Shown in pieces: positions 1 through 11,501 of a stretch of 64,000 nt of DNA. The position numbers and the translations under genes were made by a program. The notes below the pieces were generated by a model, which made no database searches, had not been told where the DNA came from, and was given only the letters and a program-made list of their open reading frames with translations. Each line of letters begins with the position of its first letter. Positions within the stretch are counted from its first letter, which is position 1. This stretch comes from Ampullaceana balthica (taxonomy: Eukaryota > Mollusca > Gastropoda > Lymnaeidae), in contig CALYLW010000549.1 of the NCBI GenBank assembly GCA_944989445.1, positions 419,095 to 483,094 of the forward strand, read 5' to 3'.

Positions 1-1500
1 CCACTGGTGCCATTACAACATACACCACCACCCCACTGGTGCCATTACAACATACACCACCATCCCATTGGTACCATTACAACATACACCACCACCCCAC
101 TGGTACCATTACAACATACACCACCACCCACTGGGCCGTTACAACATACACCACCACCCCACTGGTACCATTACAACATACACCACCACCCCACTGGTGC
201 CATTACAACATACACCACCACCCCACTGGTGCCATTACAACATACACCACCACCCCACTGGTACCATTACAACATACACCACCACACTGGTGCCATTACA
301 ACATAAACCACCACCCCACTGGTGCCATTACAACATACACCACCACCCCACTGGTACCATTACAACATACACCACCACCCCATTGGTGCCATTACGGCAT
401 ACACCACCACCCTACTGGTGCCATTACGGCATACACCACCATCCCATTGGTACCATTACAACATACACCACCACCCCACTGGTACCATTACAACATACAC
501 CATCAGCCACTGGTACCATTACAACATACACCACCACCCCACTGGTACCATTACAACATACACCACCACTCCACTGGTACCATTACAACATACACCACCA
601 CCCCACTGGTACCATTACAACATACACCACCACCCCACTGGTACCATTACAACATACACCACCATCCCATTGGTACCATTACAACATACACCACCACCCC
701 ACTGGTACCATTACAACATACACCATCAGCCACTGGTACCATTACAACATACACCACCACCCCACTGGTACCATTACAACATACACCACCACTCCACTGG
801 TACCATTACAACATACACCACCACCCCACTGGTACCATTACAACATACACCACCACCCCACTGGTACCATTACAACATACACCACCATCCCATTGGTACC
901 ATTACAACATACACCACCATCCCATTGGTACCATTACAACATACACCACCACCCCACTGGTGCCATTACAACATACACCATCAGCCACTGGTGCCACTAC
1001 AGCATACACCACCATCCCATTGGTACCATTACAACATACACCACCACCCCACTGGTATCATTACAACATACACCACCACCCCATTGGTACCATTACAACA
1101 TACACCACCACCCCACTGGTGCCATTACAACATACACCACCACCCCACTGGTACCATTACAACATACACCATCAGCCACTGGTGCCACTACAGCATACAC
1201 CACCATCCCACTGGTACCATTACAACATACACCACCACCCCACTGGTACCATTACAACATACACCACCACCCAATCGGTACCATTACAACATACACCACC
1301 ATCCCACTGGTACTATTACAACATACACCATCAGCCACTGGTACCATTACAACATACACCACCACCCCACTGGTGCCATTACAACATACACCACCACCCC
1401 ATTGGTACCATTATAACATACACCACCATCCCACTGGTACCATTACAACATACACCATCAGCCACTGGTACCATTACAGCGTACACCATAACTCCAGTGT
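1..1500. repeat. 32-bp minisatellite array
   Basis: Tandem array with a 32-bp unit, consensus half CCACTGGTACCATTACAACA, about 47 copies with point variants (GGTGCC/GGTACC, CACC/CATC) and 30-bp units where CATCAG replaces the usual end. It runs off the left edge of the window. The unit contains no TAA, TAG or TGA in any plus frame, and 32 is not a multiple of 3, so all three plus frames stay open for over a kilobase and give identical His/Pro/Thr-rich repeats. This is a property of the repeat, not evidence of a gene. Confidence 0.95.
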
Positions 1501-2266
1501 AACCACTGTTTTCAGATTGATTAAAACCCAAAGAAAATGTCACCCGTGTTAAGGCACGTGAAGGGGGAAGAGAGGCATCTCTCTCACGCGTCGACCCGAT
1601 GTTGGAGGGGGGAGGGCTTGGCGGGAGGTGCTACATAGGGTGGTGATAGATAAAGTAAATAGTTGGCCCAGGGACGAAATCCTGACATGAGCCTTGTGTT
1701 GGTCACGTGACAACGTTAAGTCTGATGTCAATAGTGTCTGAGATGTAATGACGTTTATTTCGCACAGAACTGTTGCAAATTCCTTCTCCCCCCACCCTTG
1801 CCCCCATTTTCCCATCGCCCTTAGAAACTAAATTCAGTAAGTCCTATCATGGCCAGGACCAGGAAAGGGAAAGAATCTCACTGGATGGGATGAGGTGAGA
1901 TCCCAGGCCAACAATAGGGCAGCATCCGGCACATAGACCGCAGTGATCCTGGGCTAAAGGGATCCTTTGCTTGAAAGTTCTTTGTATCTGAAAGCTTGTG
2001 GGCCTCTAGACGTGAAGCGCAAGCGTCCAGTATATTCAGTATTCGTGTGCTACTTTGTCAGCAAACAACTTTTACACATGTGAAAGATTTAAAAATATAT
2101 CTTTAGATGTTGTGTGCATGTTGTTGTTTTTTTTAATTTATCTCTTTAATAAATCACTAAGTACTATTTACCATTGCTGAAAGGTAAAATGGCATGTTAT
2201 ATAATTGAAGTCATTTTCATTCACTATCAGGTCGATCGCTAGTTATTAAATAAACAAGTCTTACTT
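1501..2266. other. unassigned single-copy-like stretch
   Basis: About 770 bases between the 32-bp array and the first TA repeat. I see no splice-bounded coding segment, RNA gene or clear transposon ends. Open frames here are short and lack recognisable protein motifs. Confidence 0.5.
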
Positions 2267-2276
2267 ATATATATAT

Positions 2277-2348
<72 letters not shown>
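2267..2348. repeat. (TA)n microsatellite
   Basis: Nearly pure TA dinucleotide run of about 80 bases with one CAC interruption. It directly abuts an AT-rich dispersed repeat copy starting at 2349. A second, shorter TA run lies at 3647-3679 beside another copy of the same dispersed family. Confidence 0.95.
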
Positions 2349-2351
<3 letters not shown>

Positions 2352-2912
2352 GGCTGTTAATGATTAATTTAAATTTAATCGTTAACTTTTGAAAAATTAA
2401 CGATTAATTAATCGTTAATTTCGATTGAGGCCAAAAATTACAATTTATGATGTCATAAGTAACACTAATTAAACGTTCTTGTTGAAAATCTAAATAACAC
2501 TGGAATGTCTCCTCTATATGACATCTTTTAACCAACTACGCAAAAGGACAAGTGTGTTGACATTATTTGGTTCAAGTGATGAGCGGGTCTAACTGACTAA
2601 ACGAGCTGAACAATCATTCACATGGAACCGAGTTAACTGTTATGCACAAAAAGGTCTTGGTTAGAACCATGGTAGGCAAACTTTTTTTGAACATTTTGAA
2701 ATTCCCATCAGTCAATAGTTTAAAACCAAAATGTTCGTGTTATCGTCAGGAAATTTATTATTTATCGGCCGTTTTTTTTTATATTACAATTTTTTATAAA
2801 CTTTTTGACTTAAAATAATTTTTAAGTTATGGGTCGATCGGTTGTTAAAAAATAGTTTAATAGTTAAAAATTTTAACGATTAATCGAGAAATTAATCGTT
2901 AATTTCCGCAGG
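2349..2912. mobile_element. AT-rich dispersed repeat (GGGCTGTTAA family), copy 1
   Basis: Begins TAGGGCTGTTAATGATTAAT and ends in a related inverted motif (AACGATTAATCGAGAAATTA...). The same left end recurs at 3538-3640 and 42400-42835, and the copy at 42.4 kb also has the right-hand motif, so this is a dispersed family about 0.45-0.55 kb long. Internal sequence is AT-rich without coding content. Ends with similarity to inverted repeats suggest a non-autonomous DNA transposon; I could not define a target duplication. Confidence 0.6.
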
Positions 2913-3537
2913 TCTATATGAAATGTTGTTTTTTTTTGGATTTAGTGTTAACCGATAGGTACCAACGAAAGTCATTAGATTTTATTGTCATTGTATCCCT
3001 AAATATAGGGATCGAAGTCAAGTGGCCTGCCACTTATATAAATGCATTAATTTTTAAAGACCGACATATTATTACTAACATATTTAAAGACACCTATAGA
3101 TTAATCATAATATATTAATTTCATAATTTCTATAAGTATAAATAAATGCACGATTAAAAGGGTATTTTTAATTGAATTTAATTTTTTATAAACGTAGGTT
3201 CAATTTACTAGAAAGAACCTTTTTAGTAACACAATTTAATTATGTGACTCACCGTATTTTAAATTAAATTTAAAATGAGTTTATAGGAAAATAACATTTC
3301 TTATCTTGTCACCTAAATTTGCTGAAGAACAACGCAATTGATAAAGTATATTTGTACCGGTGCTTTGTGGTGCGGCGATTGCAAGCAAATAAATTGTAAT
3401 GCACGTCAGATGTTACGATGAATATTAATTATAAGATAAAGTGTTCTTTCTCACTGAACAAATATATTGCCTATTTATACACCAGTATAGTTGAAAATAT
3501 AATTGTATTATTTATGTATCTTTGGATACAAATTAAG

Positions 3538-3638
3538 TAGGGCTGTTAACGATTAATTTCAATTTAATCTGTAACTTTTGAAAAATTAACGATTAATTAA
3601 TCGTTTGTGGGTCGATTAATCATTTTAAAAATCTTAAT

Positions 3639-3645
<7 letters not shown>
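3538..3645. mobile_element. GGGCTGTTAA-family fragment, copy 2
   Basis: About 100 bases matching the left end of the element at 2349, followed directly by a TA run. Truncated copy. Confidence 0.6.
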
Positions 3646-3681
<36 letters not shown>

Positions 3682-3778
3682 TCACGTAGTTAGGATATGA
3701 CTGCAGAACAAAATGAATAGATCTAGATGAATAACTTCGTTAAAAATGATGCAATCATAAACATCTTTTACTCATAAG

Positions 3779-3978
3779 CAATGTTCCCTTTAAGGTTGGT
3801 TGGTCCGTCTGCAAACTAAGAAATTCGTGTGCAAAGTTGCACATCGTCTATTTTTTGCACATTTACACCCAGCAAATACAGATATTAAATTATCTTCATC
3901 AAAATTTGCTGCTTGTAATTCTAAAGTGCTGCGCGGCTTCGGCTAGATATCTACGCGGCAGTGCAGCTTAAAGGGAAC
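3779..3978 (-). mobile_element. degenerate CAATGTTCCCTTTAAG-type hAT MITE
   Basis: Starts CAATGTTCCCTTTAAG and ends with the inverted motif CAGCTTAAAGGGAAC. Inside are the GCGCGGC and GCACATTTACAC motifs shared, in opposite orientation, with the better-preserved copy at 15830-16013. Target duplication no longer clean, so an old copy. Confidence 0.65.
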
Positions 3979-4350
3979 CTAGCTTAAAAGTTATTGATCA
4001 TACGATTTCAACAACATATTCTTGACTCAAACTCATCTCCCTTCTGTTAATAATTCCCCTTCCTGACAACTCGACCACTCAAAAACACAAATCACTATTC
4101 ATACAATCTATGAAACAATCACAACAAAGTCAATTGTGTACCCACATCATTGTACCTGATGGTTAGCCATAGTTTGAGCTCAGGCTATTCAGCGTATTGC
4201 CTACCATAGATCAGCCAATGGAGACATCAGGAGCCTAGATTTGATATTTGAAATAATACGTGTAATTCATTTGATTTATACCCAAACGGCATGTTAGCGT
4301 TCAACCCAGGACCTGATGCTGGATCCTAGTAGGATGATGATGTGGCAAGA

Positions 4351-4590
4351 TGAAGGGTTGGTGGAAGGGTTGGTGGAAGGGTTTGTGAAAGTGTTGATGG
4401 GTTGGTGGAAGGGGTTGGCGGAAGGGTTTGTGAAAGTGTTGATGGGTTGGTGGAAGGGGTTGGTGGAAGGGTTGGTGGAATTGTTGGTGATAGGGTTTGT
4501 GGAAGGGTTGATGGAATTGTTGGTGATAGGGTTGGTGGAAGGGTTGGTGGAATTGTTGGTGATAGGGTTGGTGGAAGGGTTGGTGCAAGT
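4351..4590. repeat. 12-bp G-rich minisatellite
   Basis: Tandem GGGTTGGTGGAA units with GTTTGTGAAAGT and TTGGTGATA variants. The 12-bp period keeps reading frames open on both strands (Asn-Pro-Ser-Thr-Asn repeats on the minus strand), which explains the open frames here. G-tracts on the plus strand are regularly spaced. Not considered coding. Confidence 0.9.
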
Positions 4591-4874
4591 GTTGGTTACA
4601 TCAACATTATATGCATTGTAGACAAACTGAATCTGGCCTCCTGCTATGACGTAGCTGGTGTCCATGCGGACCGGTGGCACCAACTTGTTCAGAACGAGAT
4701 AAAATATGCACGAGTTTGTTTGTCAGAGGACATGTCACCGCTCCAACACCGCTCCGCTCTCATATATCACATTGCTTGATCGAATGCCTGGTCTGGTGGC
4801 TGGTGCTCAGCGTCTGTCAACATCCGGGTCACGTGATCTATTTCGACAATTGTGAGCAACACATGAGCGGCGTA

Positions 4875-5325
4875 TTTCAGTTTTTAGCATCTGACGCAAG
4901 AGATTTCAGTTTTTAGCATCTGACGCAAGAGATTTCAGTTTTTAGCATCTGACGCAAGAGATTTCAGTTTTTAGCTTCTGACACAAGAGATTTCATTTTT
5001 TAGTATCTGACACAAGAGATTTCAGTTTTTAGCATCTGACACAAGAAATTTCAGATTTTTTAAAATTTCTGACACAGGAGATTTCAGTTTTTAGCTTCTG
5101 ACACAAGAGATTTCAGTTTTTAGCTTCTGACACAAGAGATTTCATTTTTAGCATCTGACACAAGAGATTTCAGTTTATAGCATCCGACACAAGAAATTTC
5201 AGGTTTTTTTAACTTCTGACACAAGAGATTTCAGTTTTTAGCTTCTAACGCAAGAGATTATAGTTTTTAGCTCCTGACACAATAGTTTTCAGTTTTTAGC
5301 CTCTGACACAAGAGATTTCATTTTC
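4875..5325. repeat. 29-bp minisatellite array
   Basis: About 15 copies of a 29-bp unit with core TTTCAGTTTTTAGCATCTGA followed by CGCAAGAGA. Copies diverge toward the right (ACACAAGAG, inserted T runs, TTAACTTCTGAC). No coding potential. Confidence 0.93.
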
Positions 5326-6660
5326 AGAGTAATTACGAGATTTAATAGCAGCGAAGATGGAATTTAAACATCAAATATTTAGCAGGATGAGATTTTGTTT
5401 ACATGACATTTCCTTTGCCGCTCAAAATGTTGGGAAGTTTTGAATCAAGTAATTATAAAACAGGGGACAATTGATTAAAACAGACATACATACCCTCATA
5501 CGACGGCGTCATTGAATGCCAAACATGTAACATTCTCAGACACACATGTCCATGGCATAGTATCAGTGGCATACATATTAATGACACGTGTCAATGGCAT
5601 ACGTATCAAGGATATACATGCCAATGACAAATGTATCACTGATATGCATGTCAGCGGCATACGTGTCGATAACAATTGTCAAGGATGTACATGTCCAGAA
5701 ATTATGCGCCGTCTTTTAATCTCTTTCGGTATTGTCTCACCAACACCTCCCCACCCCCCGCCCCCCAACTCCCGTTGTTAAGCTCGGTACCTAGTTACAA
5801 TGTCATAGATAACGAAACTAATTGCAACTAATAATTTATTTACCTTAGACAATTTCCATAAAACATATCCTTAAATATCTTCATATTTACGACCGCTTCG
5901 TTGCCGTTTGGAAATATCCAATATTTTCGTTGACATTTTATATTCAACTTTATCGTGTTTGATGATGAGCTGTTAGAATTGGCAGAGGCGTAACTAGGGT
6001 TATATCAAGGTTCAACCCCACTCCCCCTCATGACTCAGCCTTTGCTTTAACGCTGTTATTGATCTAATTAGTCGGGGTTGTTGATGTGTAGAGCGAATGC
6101 CCCACCAAGGGATGACCAGCGTGGTTAGCGCACCAAGGGAGAGTGACGGGCTGGTGGGACAGGGCTCTTCTATATCCGGCCACTCGTGGTCAGTGCCGTG
6201 ACCACTTGAGTTCAGGTCAAGGCTTACAGGGGCTTCAGCGTGTGACCACGTAACGCGTGAAATCCATTGTTTTAAGGACACCGATGGGATCGATCGTTGG
6301 ACAAGATGTGATTACATCGGGTCTCAAATTGTGAGGGTTGAGAGCCGTGGTGGCGCAATATTTCAAAGTGTGGTGTTAGTAGGAGACTTAATGTGAGAGG
6401 GTCTCAAACTATGATGTCTGTACAAGACATAATGGGATGCTGTGCCGTGATTGTTGTACAAGACATGGTGGAAGGGGGGTACTAAATTATGAATGGTTGT
6501 ACAATACATAATGGTATGAGAATGGTGTACTAGATTATGATTATTCTACAATAGATGATGTCATGGGGTATCAAACTAATGATGGTTGTAAAAGCTGTGA
6601 CTGGAACGTTTTTGTTACTGGTATGATCGTTCTGCAAATCATTTATTTTTAAAAGTTTGG
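5326..6660. repeat. degenerate low-copy tandem repeats, no gene
   Basis: At 5520-5700 ACATGTC/GGCATACGTATCA motifs recur every 18-22 bases with heavy decay. At 6290-6600 the motif TTGTACAAGACATAATGG recurs with spacing near 35-40 bases. The remainder is unassigned. No exon-like or transposon-end signals were recognised. Confidence 0.55.
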
Positions 6661-6664
6661 ATCT

Positions 6665-6684
6665 CTTATTACTATTATTATTAA

Positions 6685-6729
<45 letters not shown>

Positions 6730-6731
6730 TA
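6665..6731. repeat. (ATT)n microsatellite
   Basis: Trinucleotide ATT/TTA run of about 65 bases. It encodes poly-Asn on the minus strand, which accounts for the short open frame there. Confidence 0.95.
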
Positions 6732-7539
6732 CTAGTATTATTTCCATTTAAACGGTAAATTTTAAAAAAAATATAGACACATAACAAGTCTTGTCATGTT
6801 ATGGCTGACATTTTTTATCAGAAACATCCGGGGTTTTCAAATGGACATATTTCATTAAGATATAGTAATCAAACATACGGGTGTTCTTTGAAGACTTGTA
6901 TCAACAGATATTTATTAATTCTACATTTCTTTGAGTCCGCTTAGGTCACTTAGGCCACTTTCTTAAGGAGAACAACTTATTAACAACTTCATTAGACTCA
7001 AATGTTTTTGCTATGTTCATGCTGAACAACGTTCTTTTAAGAAAACCTTATCCACAAATTTTAATAGTGACATCAGTTAATGAGACATTACGTCCTCCGG
7101 GTTTTTAAAAAAAATGATAATCGACCCTATTCACTATGAACGAACTTTAGTCCAAGGACTGCTACATCTGGACAACATCTTTCAATATTTGAGAAGCGAG
7201 TTTGCTGACGAGCTAGCGTGAGATCGTCCGTGGTGTTAATTTATAGATCAGTCCAGACAACTGCGCCCGCCCAGCTCCTGAATCAGATCCAATCTGCTGG
7301 ATGTCGCGTTGCTCGGAGCGTGCCGTCTTAAGTACTCGACTGGACCGGGGTCCGGACTGAAACAGGTCGTAAACGCCGTTGAAACATTGGTCCGACGGAG
7401 ATTTATGTCCCCTTCATCTGGGTGGAGCATCGCCTCGCTCATTCCCTGCTGAGGGCAACGTCGACGAAACTAGAACGGATGCAGCTAGGTTTTTGGTTAA
7501 ATTTGCAGATATGTGATCGGGTCGGACGATGTCGATTGG

Positions 7540-7840
7540 TTTTAATGTGTGAGGTCCAAGAAATAATGTGATCAGATGTGTGCCCCATGTTTTAATGTGT
7601 GAGGTCCAAGAAATAACGTGATCAGATGTGTGCCCCATGTTTTAATGTGTGAGGTCCAAGAAATAACGTGATAAGATGTGTGTCCCATGTTTTAATGTGT
7701 GAGGTCCAAGAAATAGTGTGATCAGATGTGTGTCCCAAGTTTTAATGTGTGAGGTCCAAGAAATAGCGTGATCAGATGTGTGCCCCATGTTTTATTGTGT
7801 GAGGTCCAAGAAATAGTGTGATCAGATGTGTGTCCCATAT
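7540..7840. repeat. 50-bp tandem repeat, six copies
   Basis: Units of exactly 50 bases starting TTTTAATGTGTGAGGTCCAA and ending in a GTGCCCCATG or GTGTCCCATG block, about six copies with few substitutions. Followed at 7850-8130 by decayed GCCAACATGAGGGGG-type repeats of roughly 18-20 bases. Confidence 0.92.
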
Positions 7841-8335
7841 CGAGGAATCCAGCTCACAGGGTGTCCAACCTAAGGGGGCGCCAACGTGAGGGATACCTAA
7901 CATAAGGGTGCGCGAAAATCAGGGAGCGCTTACATAAAGGAACGCCAATGTGATGTGGCACCAACATGAAGGGGCGCCAACTTGAGGGGGAGCCAACGTG
8001 CCAATATCAGGGGATCTAACAGCAGACGACGCCATCTGGAGGAATATCATCAGGAGCGCCAACATCAGGGGAAGTCGACATCAGGGGGAGTCAACATTAA
8101 TCTTCTGAATTTAAGGGGCGTCTTAAGTATACCATCAAGGAGACCAACAACGTCTTTAGAGGACTTCAAGAAAATAATGTTACTGCAAGAAAAGAAAGAT
8201 TATTGGGTCAGAGGTCATGTGTATGGTTGCTGATATTCTGTACTATTTTCCTTGGAGACAGGGACAAACATTCCAACATTGAAATAAGAATAAAATCCGC
8301 GTGTGTTTCTTGGATTCAATGTTTGATGTTAACTA

Positions 8336-11300
8336 CATATAATAGGTTGATGTTAGTCTGTGGTCTGTTGCGACTACATAGAATAGGTTGATGTTAGTCT
8401 GTGGTCTGTTGCGACTACATAGAATAGGTTGATGTTAGTATGTGGCCTGTCGCGACTACATAGAATAGGTTGATGTTAGTCTGTGGTCTGTTGCGACTAC
8501 ATAGAATAGGTTGATGTTAGTCTGTGGTCTGTTGCGACTACATAGAATAGGTTGATGTTAGTCTGTGGCCTGTTGCGACTACATAGAATAGGTTGATGTT
8601 AGTCTGTGGCCTGTTGCGACTACATAGAATAGGTTGATGTTAGTCTGTGGTCTGTTGCGACTACATAGAATAGGTTGATGTTAGTCTGTGGCCTGTTGCG
8701 ACTACATAGAATAGGTTGATGTTAGTCTGTGGCCTGTTGCGACTACATATAATAGGTTGATGTTAGTCTGTGGCCTGTTGCGACTACATATAATAGGTTG
8801 ATGTTAGTCTGTGGCCTGTTGCGACTACATATAATAGGTTGATGTTAGTCTGTGGCCTGTTGCGACTACATATAATAGGTTGATGTTAGTCTGTGGCCTG
8901 TTGCGACTACATAGAATAGGTTGATGTTAGTCTGTGGCCTGTTGCGACTACATAGAATAGGTTGATGTTAGTCTGTGGTCTGTTGCGACTACATAGAATA
9001 GGTTGATGTTAGTATGTGGCCTGTTGCGACTACATTCAGATAGGTTGATGTTAGTATGTGGCCTGTTGCGACTACATAGAATAGGTTGATGTTAGTCTGT
9101 GGCCTGTTGCGACTACATAGAATAGGTTGATGTTAGTCTGTGGCCTGTTGCGACTACATAGAATAGGTTGATGTTAGTCTGTGGTCTGTTGCGACTACAT
9201 AGAATAGGTTGATGTTAGTCTGTGGCCTGTTGCGACTACATATAATAGGTTGATGTTAGTCTGTGGCCTGTTGCGACTACATATAATAGGTTGATGTTAG
9301 TCTGTGGCTTGTTGCGACTAAATAGAATAGGTTGATGTTAGTCTGTGGCTTGTTGCGACTACATATAATAGGTTGATGTTAGTCTGTGGCCTGTTGCGAC
9401 TACATATAATAGGTTGATGTTAGTCTGTGGCCTGTCTGTTGCGACTACATATAATAGGTTGATGTTAGTCTGTGGTCTGTTGCGACTACATAGAATAGGT
9501 TGATGTTAGTCTGTGGCCTGTTGCGACTAAATAGAATAGGTTGATGTTAGTCTGTGACTTGTTGCGACTACATAGAATAGGTGATGTTAGTCTGTGGCTT
9601 GTTGCGACTACATATAATAGGTTGATGTTAGTCTGTGGCCTGTTGCGACTACATATAATAGGTTGATGTTAGTCTGTGGCTTGTTGCGACTACATATAAT
9701 AGGTTGATGTTAGTCTGTGGTCTGTTGCGACTACATAGAATAGGTTGATGTTAGTCTGTGGCCTGTTGCGACTAAATAGAATAGGTTGATGTTAGTCTGT
9801 GGCCTGTTGCGACTACATATAATAGGTTGATGTTAGTCTGTGGCCTGTTGCGACTACATAGAATAGGTTGATGTTAGTCTGTGGCCTGTTGCGACTACAT
9901 AGAATAGGTTGATGTTAGTATGTGGCCTGTTGCGACTACATAGAATAGGTTGATGTTAGTCTGTGGTCTGTTGCGACTACATAGAATAGGTTGATGTTAG
10001 TATGTGGCCTGTTGCGACTACATAGAATAGGTTGATGTTAGTCTGTGGCCTGTTGCGACTACATAGAATAGGTTGATGTTAGTCTGTGGCCTGTTGCGAC
10101 TACATAGAATAGGTTGATGTTAGTCTGTGGCTTGTTGCGACTACATAGAATAGGTTGATGTTAGTCTGTGGCCTGTTGCGACTACATAGAATAGGTTGAT
10201 GTTAGTCTGTGGCCTGTTGCGACTACATATAATAGGTTGATGTTAGTCTGTGGCCTGTCTGTTGCGACTACATATAATAGGTTGATGTTAGTCTGTGGCC
10301 TGTTGCGACTACATAGAATAGGTTGATGTTAGTCTGTGGCCTGTTGCGACTACATATAATAGGTTGATGTTAGTCTGTGGCCTGTTGCGACTACATAGAA
10401 TAGGTTGATGTTAGTATGTGGCCTGTTGCGACTACATAGAATAGGTTGATGTTAGTCTGTGGCCTGTTGCGACTACATATAATAGGTTGATGTTAGTCTG
10501 TGGCCTGTCTGTTGCGACTACATATAATAGGTTGATGTTAGTATGTGGCCTGTTGCGACTACATAGAATAGGTTGATGTTAGTCTGTGGCCTGTTGCGAC
10601 TACATATAATAGGTTGATGTTAGTCTGTGGCCTGTTGCGACTACATATAATAGGTTGATGTAAGTCTGTGGCCTGTTGCGACTACATATAATAGGTTGAT
10701 GTTAGTCTGTGGCCTGTTGCGACCACATATAATAGGTTGATGTTAGTCTGTGGTCTGTTGCGACTACATAGAATAGGTTGATGTTAGTCTGTGGCCTGTT
10801 GCGACTACATAGAATAGGTTGATGTTAGTCTGTGGCTTGTTGCGACTACATAGAATAGGTTGATGTTAGTCTGTGGCCTGTTGCGACTACATAGAATAGG
10901 TTGATGTTAGTCTGTGGCCTGTTGCGACTACATAGAATAGGTTGATGTTAGTCTGTGGCCTGTTGCGACTACATTCAGATAGGTTGATGTTAGTCTGTGG
11001 CCTGTTGCGACTACATAGAATAGGTTGATGTTAGTTTGTGGCCTGTTGCGACTACATAGAATAGGTTGATGTTAGTCTGTGGCCTGTTGCGACTACATAG
11101 AATAGATTGATGTTAGTCTGTGGCTTGTTGCGACTACATAGAATAGGTTGATGTGAGTCTGTGGCCTGTTGCGACTACATAGAATAGGTTGATGTTAGTC
11201 TGTGGCCTGTTGCGACTACATAGAATAGGTTGATGTTAGTCTGTGGCCAGTTGCGACTACATTCAGATAGGTTGATGTTAGTCTATGGCCTGTTGCGACT

Positions 11301-11501
11301 ACATAGAATAGGTTGATGTTAGTCTGTGGCCTGTTGCGACTACATAGAATAGGTTGATGTTAGTCTGTGGCCTGTTGCGACTACATAGAATAGGTTGATG
11401 TTAGTCTGTGGCCTGTTGCGACTACATATAATAGGTTGATGTTAGTCTGTGGCCTGTTGCGACTACATATAAGAGGTTGATGTTGGTCTGTGGCCTGTTG
11501 C
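8336..11501. repeat. 41-bp satellite array, about 77 copies
   Basis: Continuous 3.2-kb array of a 41-bp unit with cores AATAGGTTGATGTTAGTCTG and TGGCCTGTTGCGACTACATA. Recurrent variants are TAGAATAGG versus TATAATAGG, TTCAGATAGG, GTATGTGG versus GTCTGTGG, and CTTGTTG. Units with a 4-base insertion (CCTGTCTGTTGCG) occur at 9431, 10254 and 10504, spaced by near-integer numbers of units, so parts of the array were duplicated as larger blocks. No coding content. Confidence 0.97.

Noticed and set aside
39..1552. Long plus-strand ORFs of 360-490 codons over the first 1.5 kb
   Set aside because: Produced by a stop-free 32-bp minisatellite; the same peptide appears in three frames, with no flanking exon structure.
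4294..4683. Asn/Pro/Ser-rich minus-strand ORF
   Set aside because: Reverse translation of a 12-bp tandem repeat; no homology or splice context.
8336..11501. CRISPR array or regulatory repeat cluster
   Set aside because: Units are directly adjacent with no unique spacers, and the surrounding genome is clearly eukaryotic.
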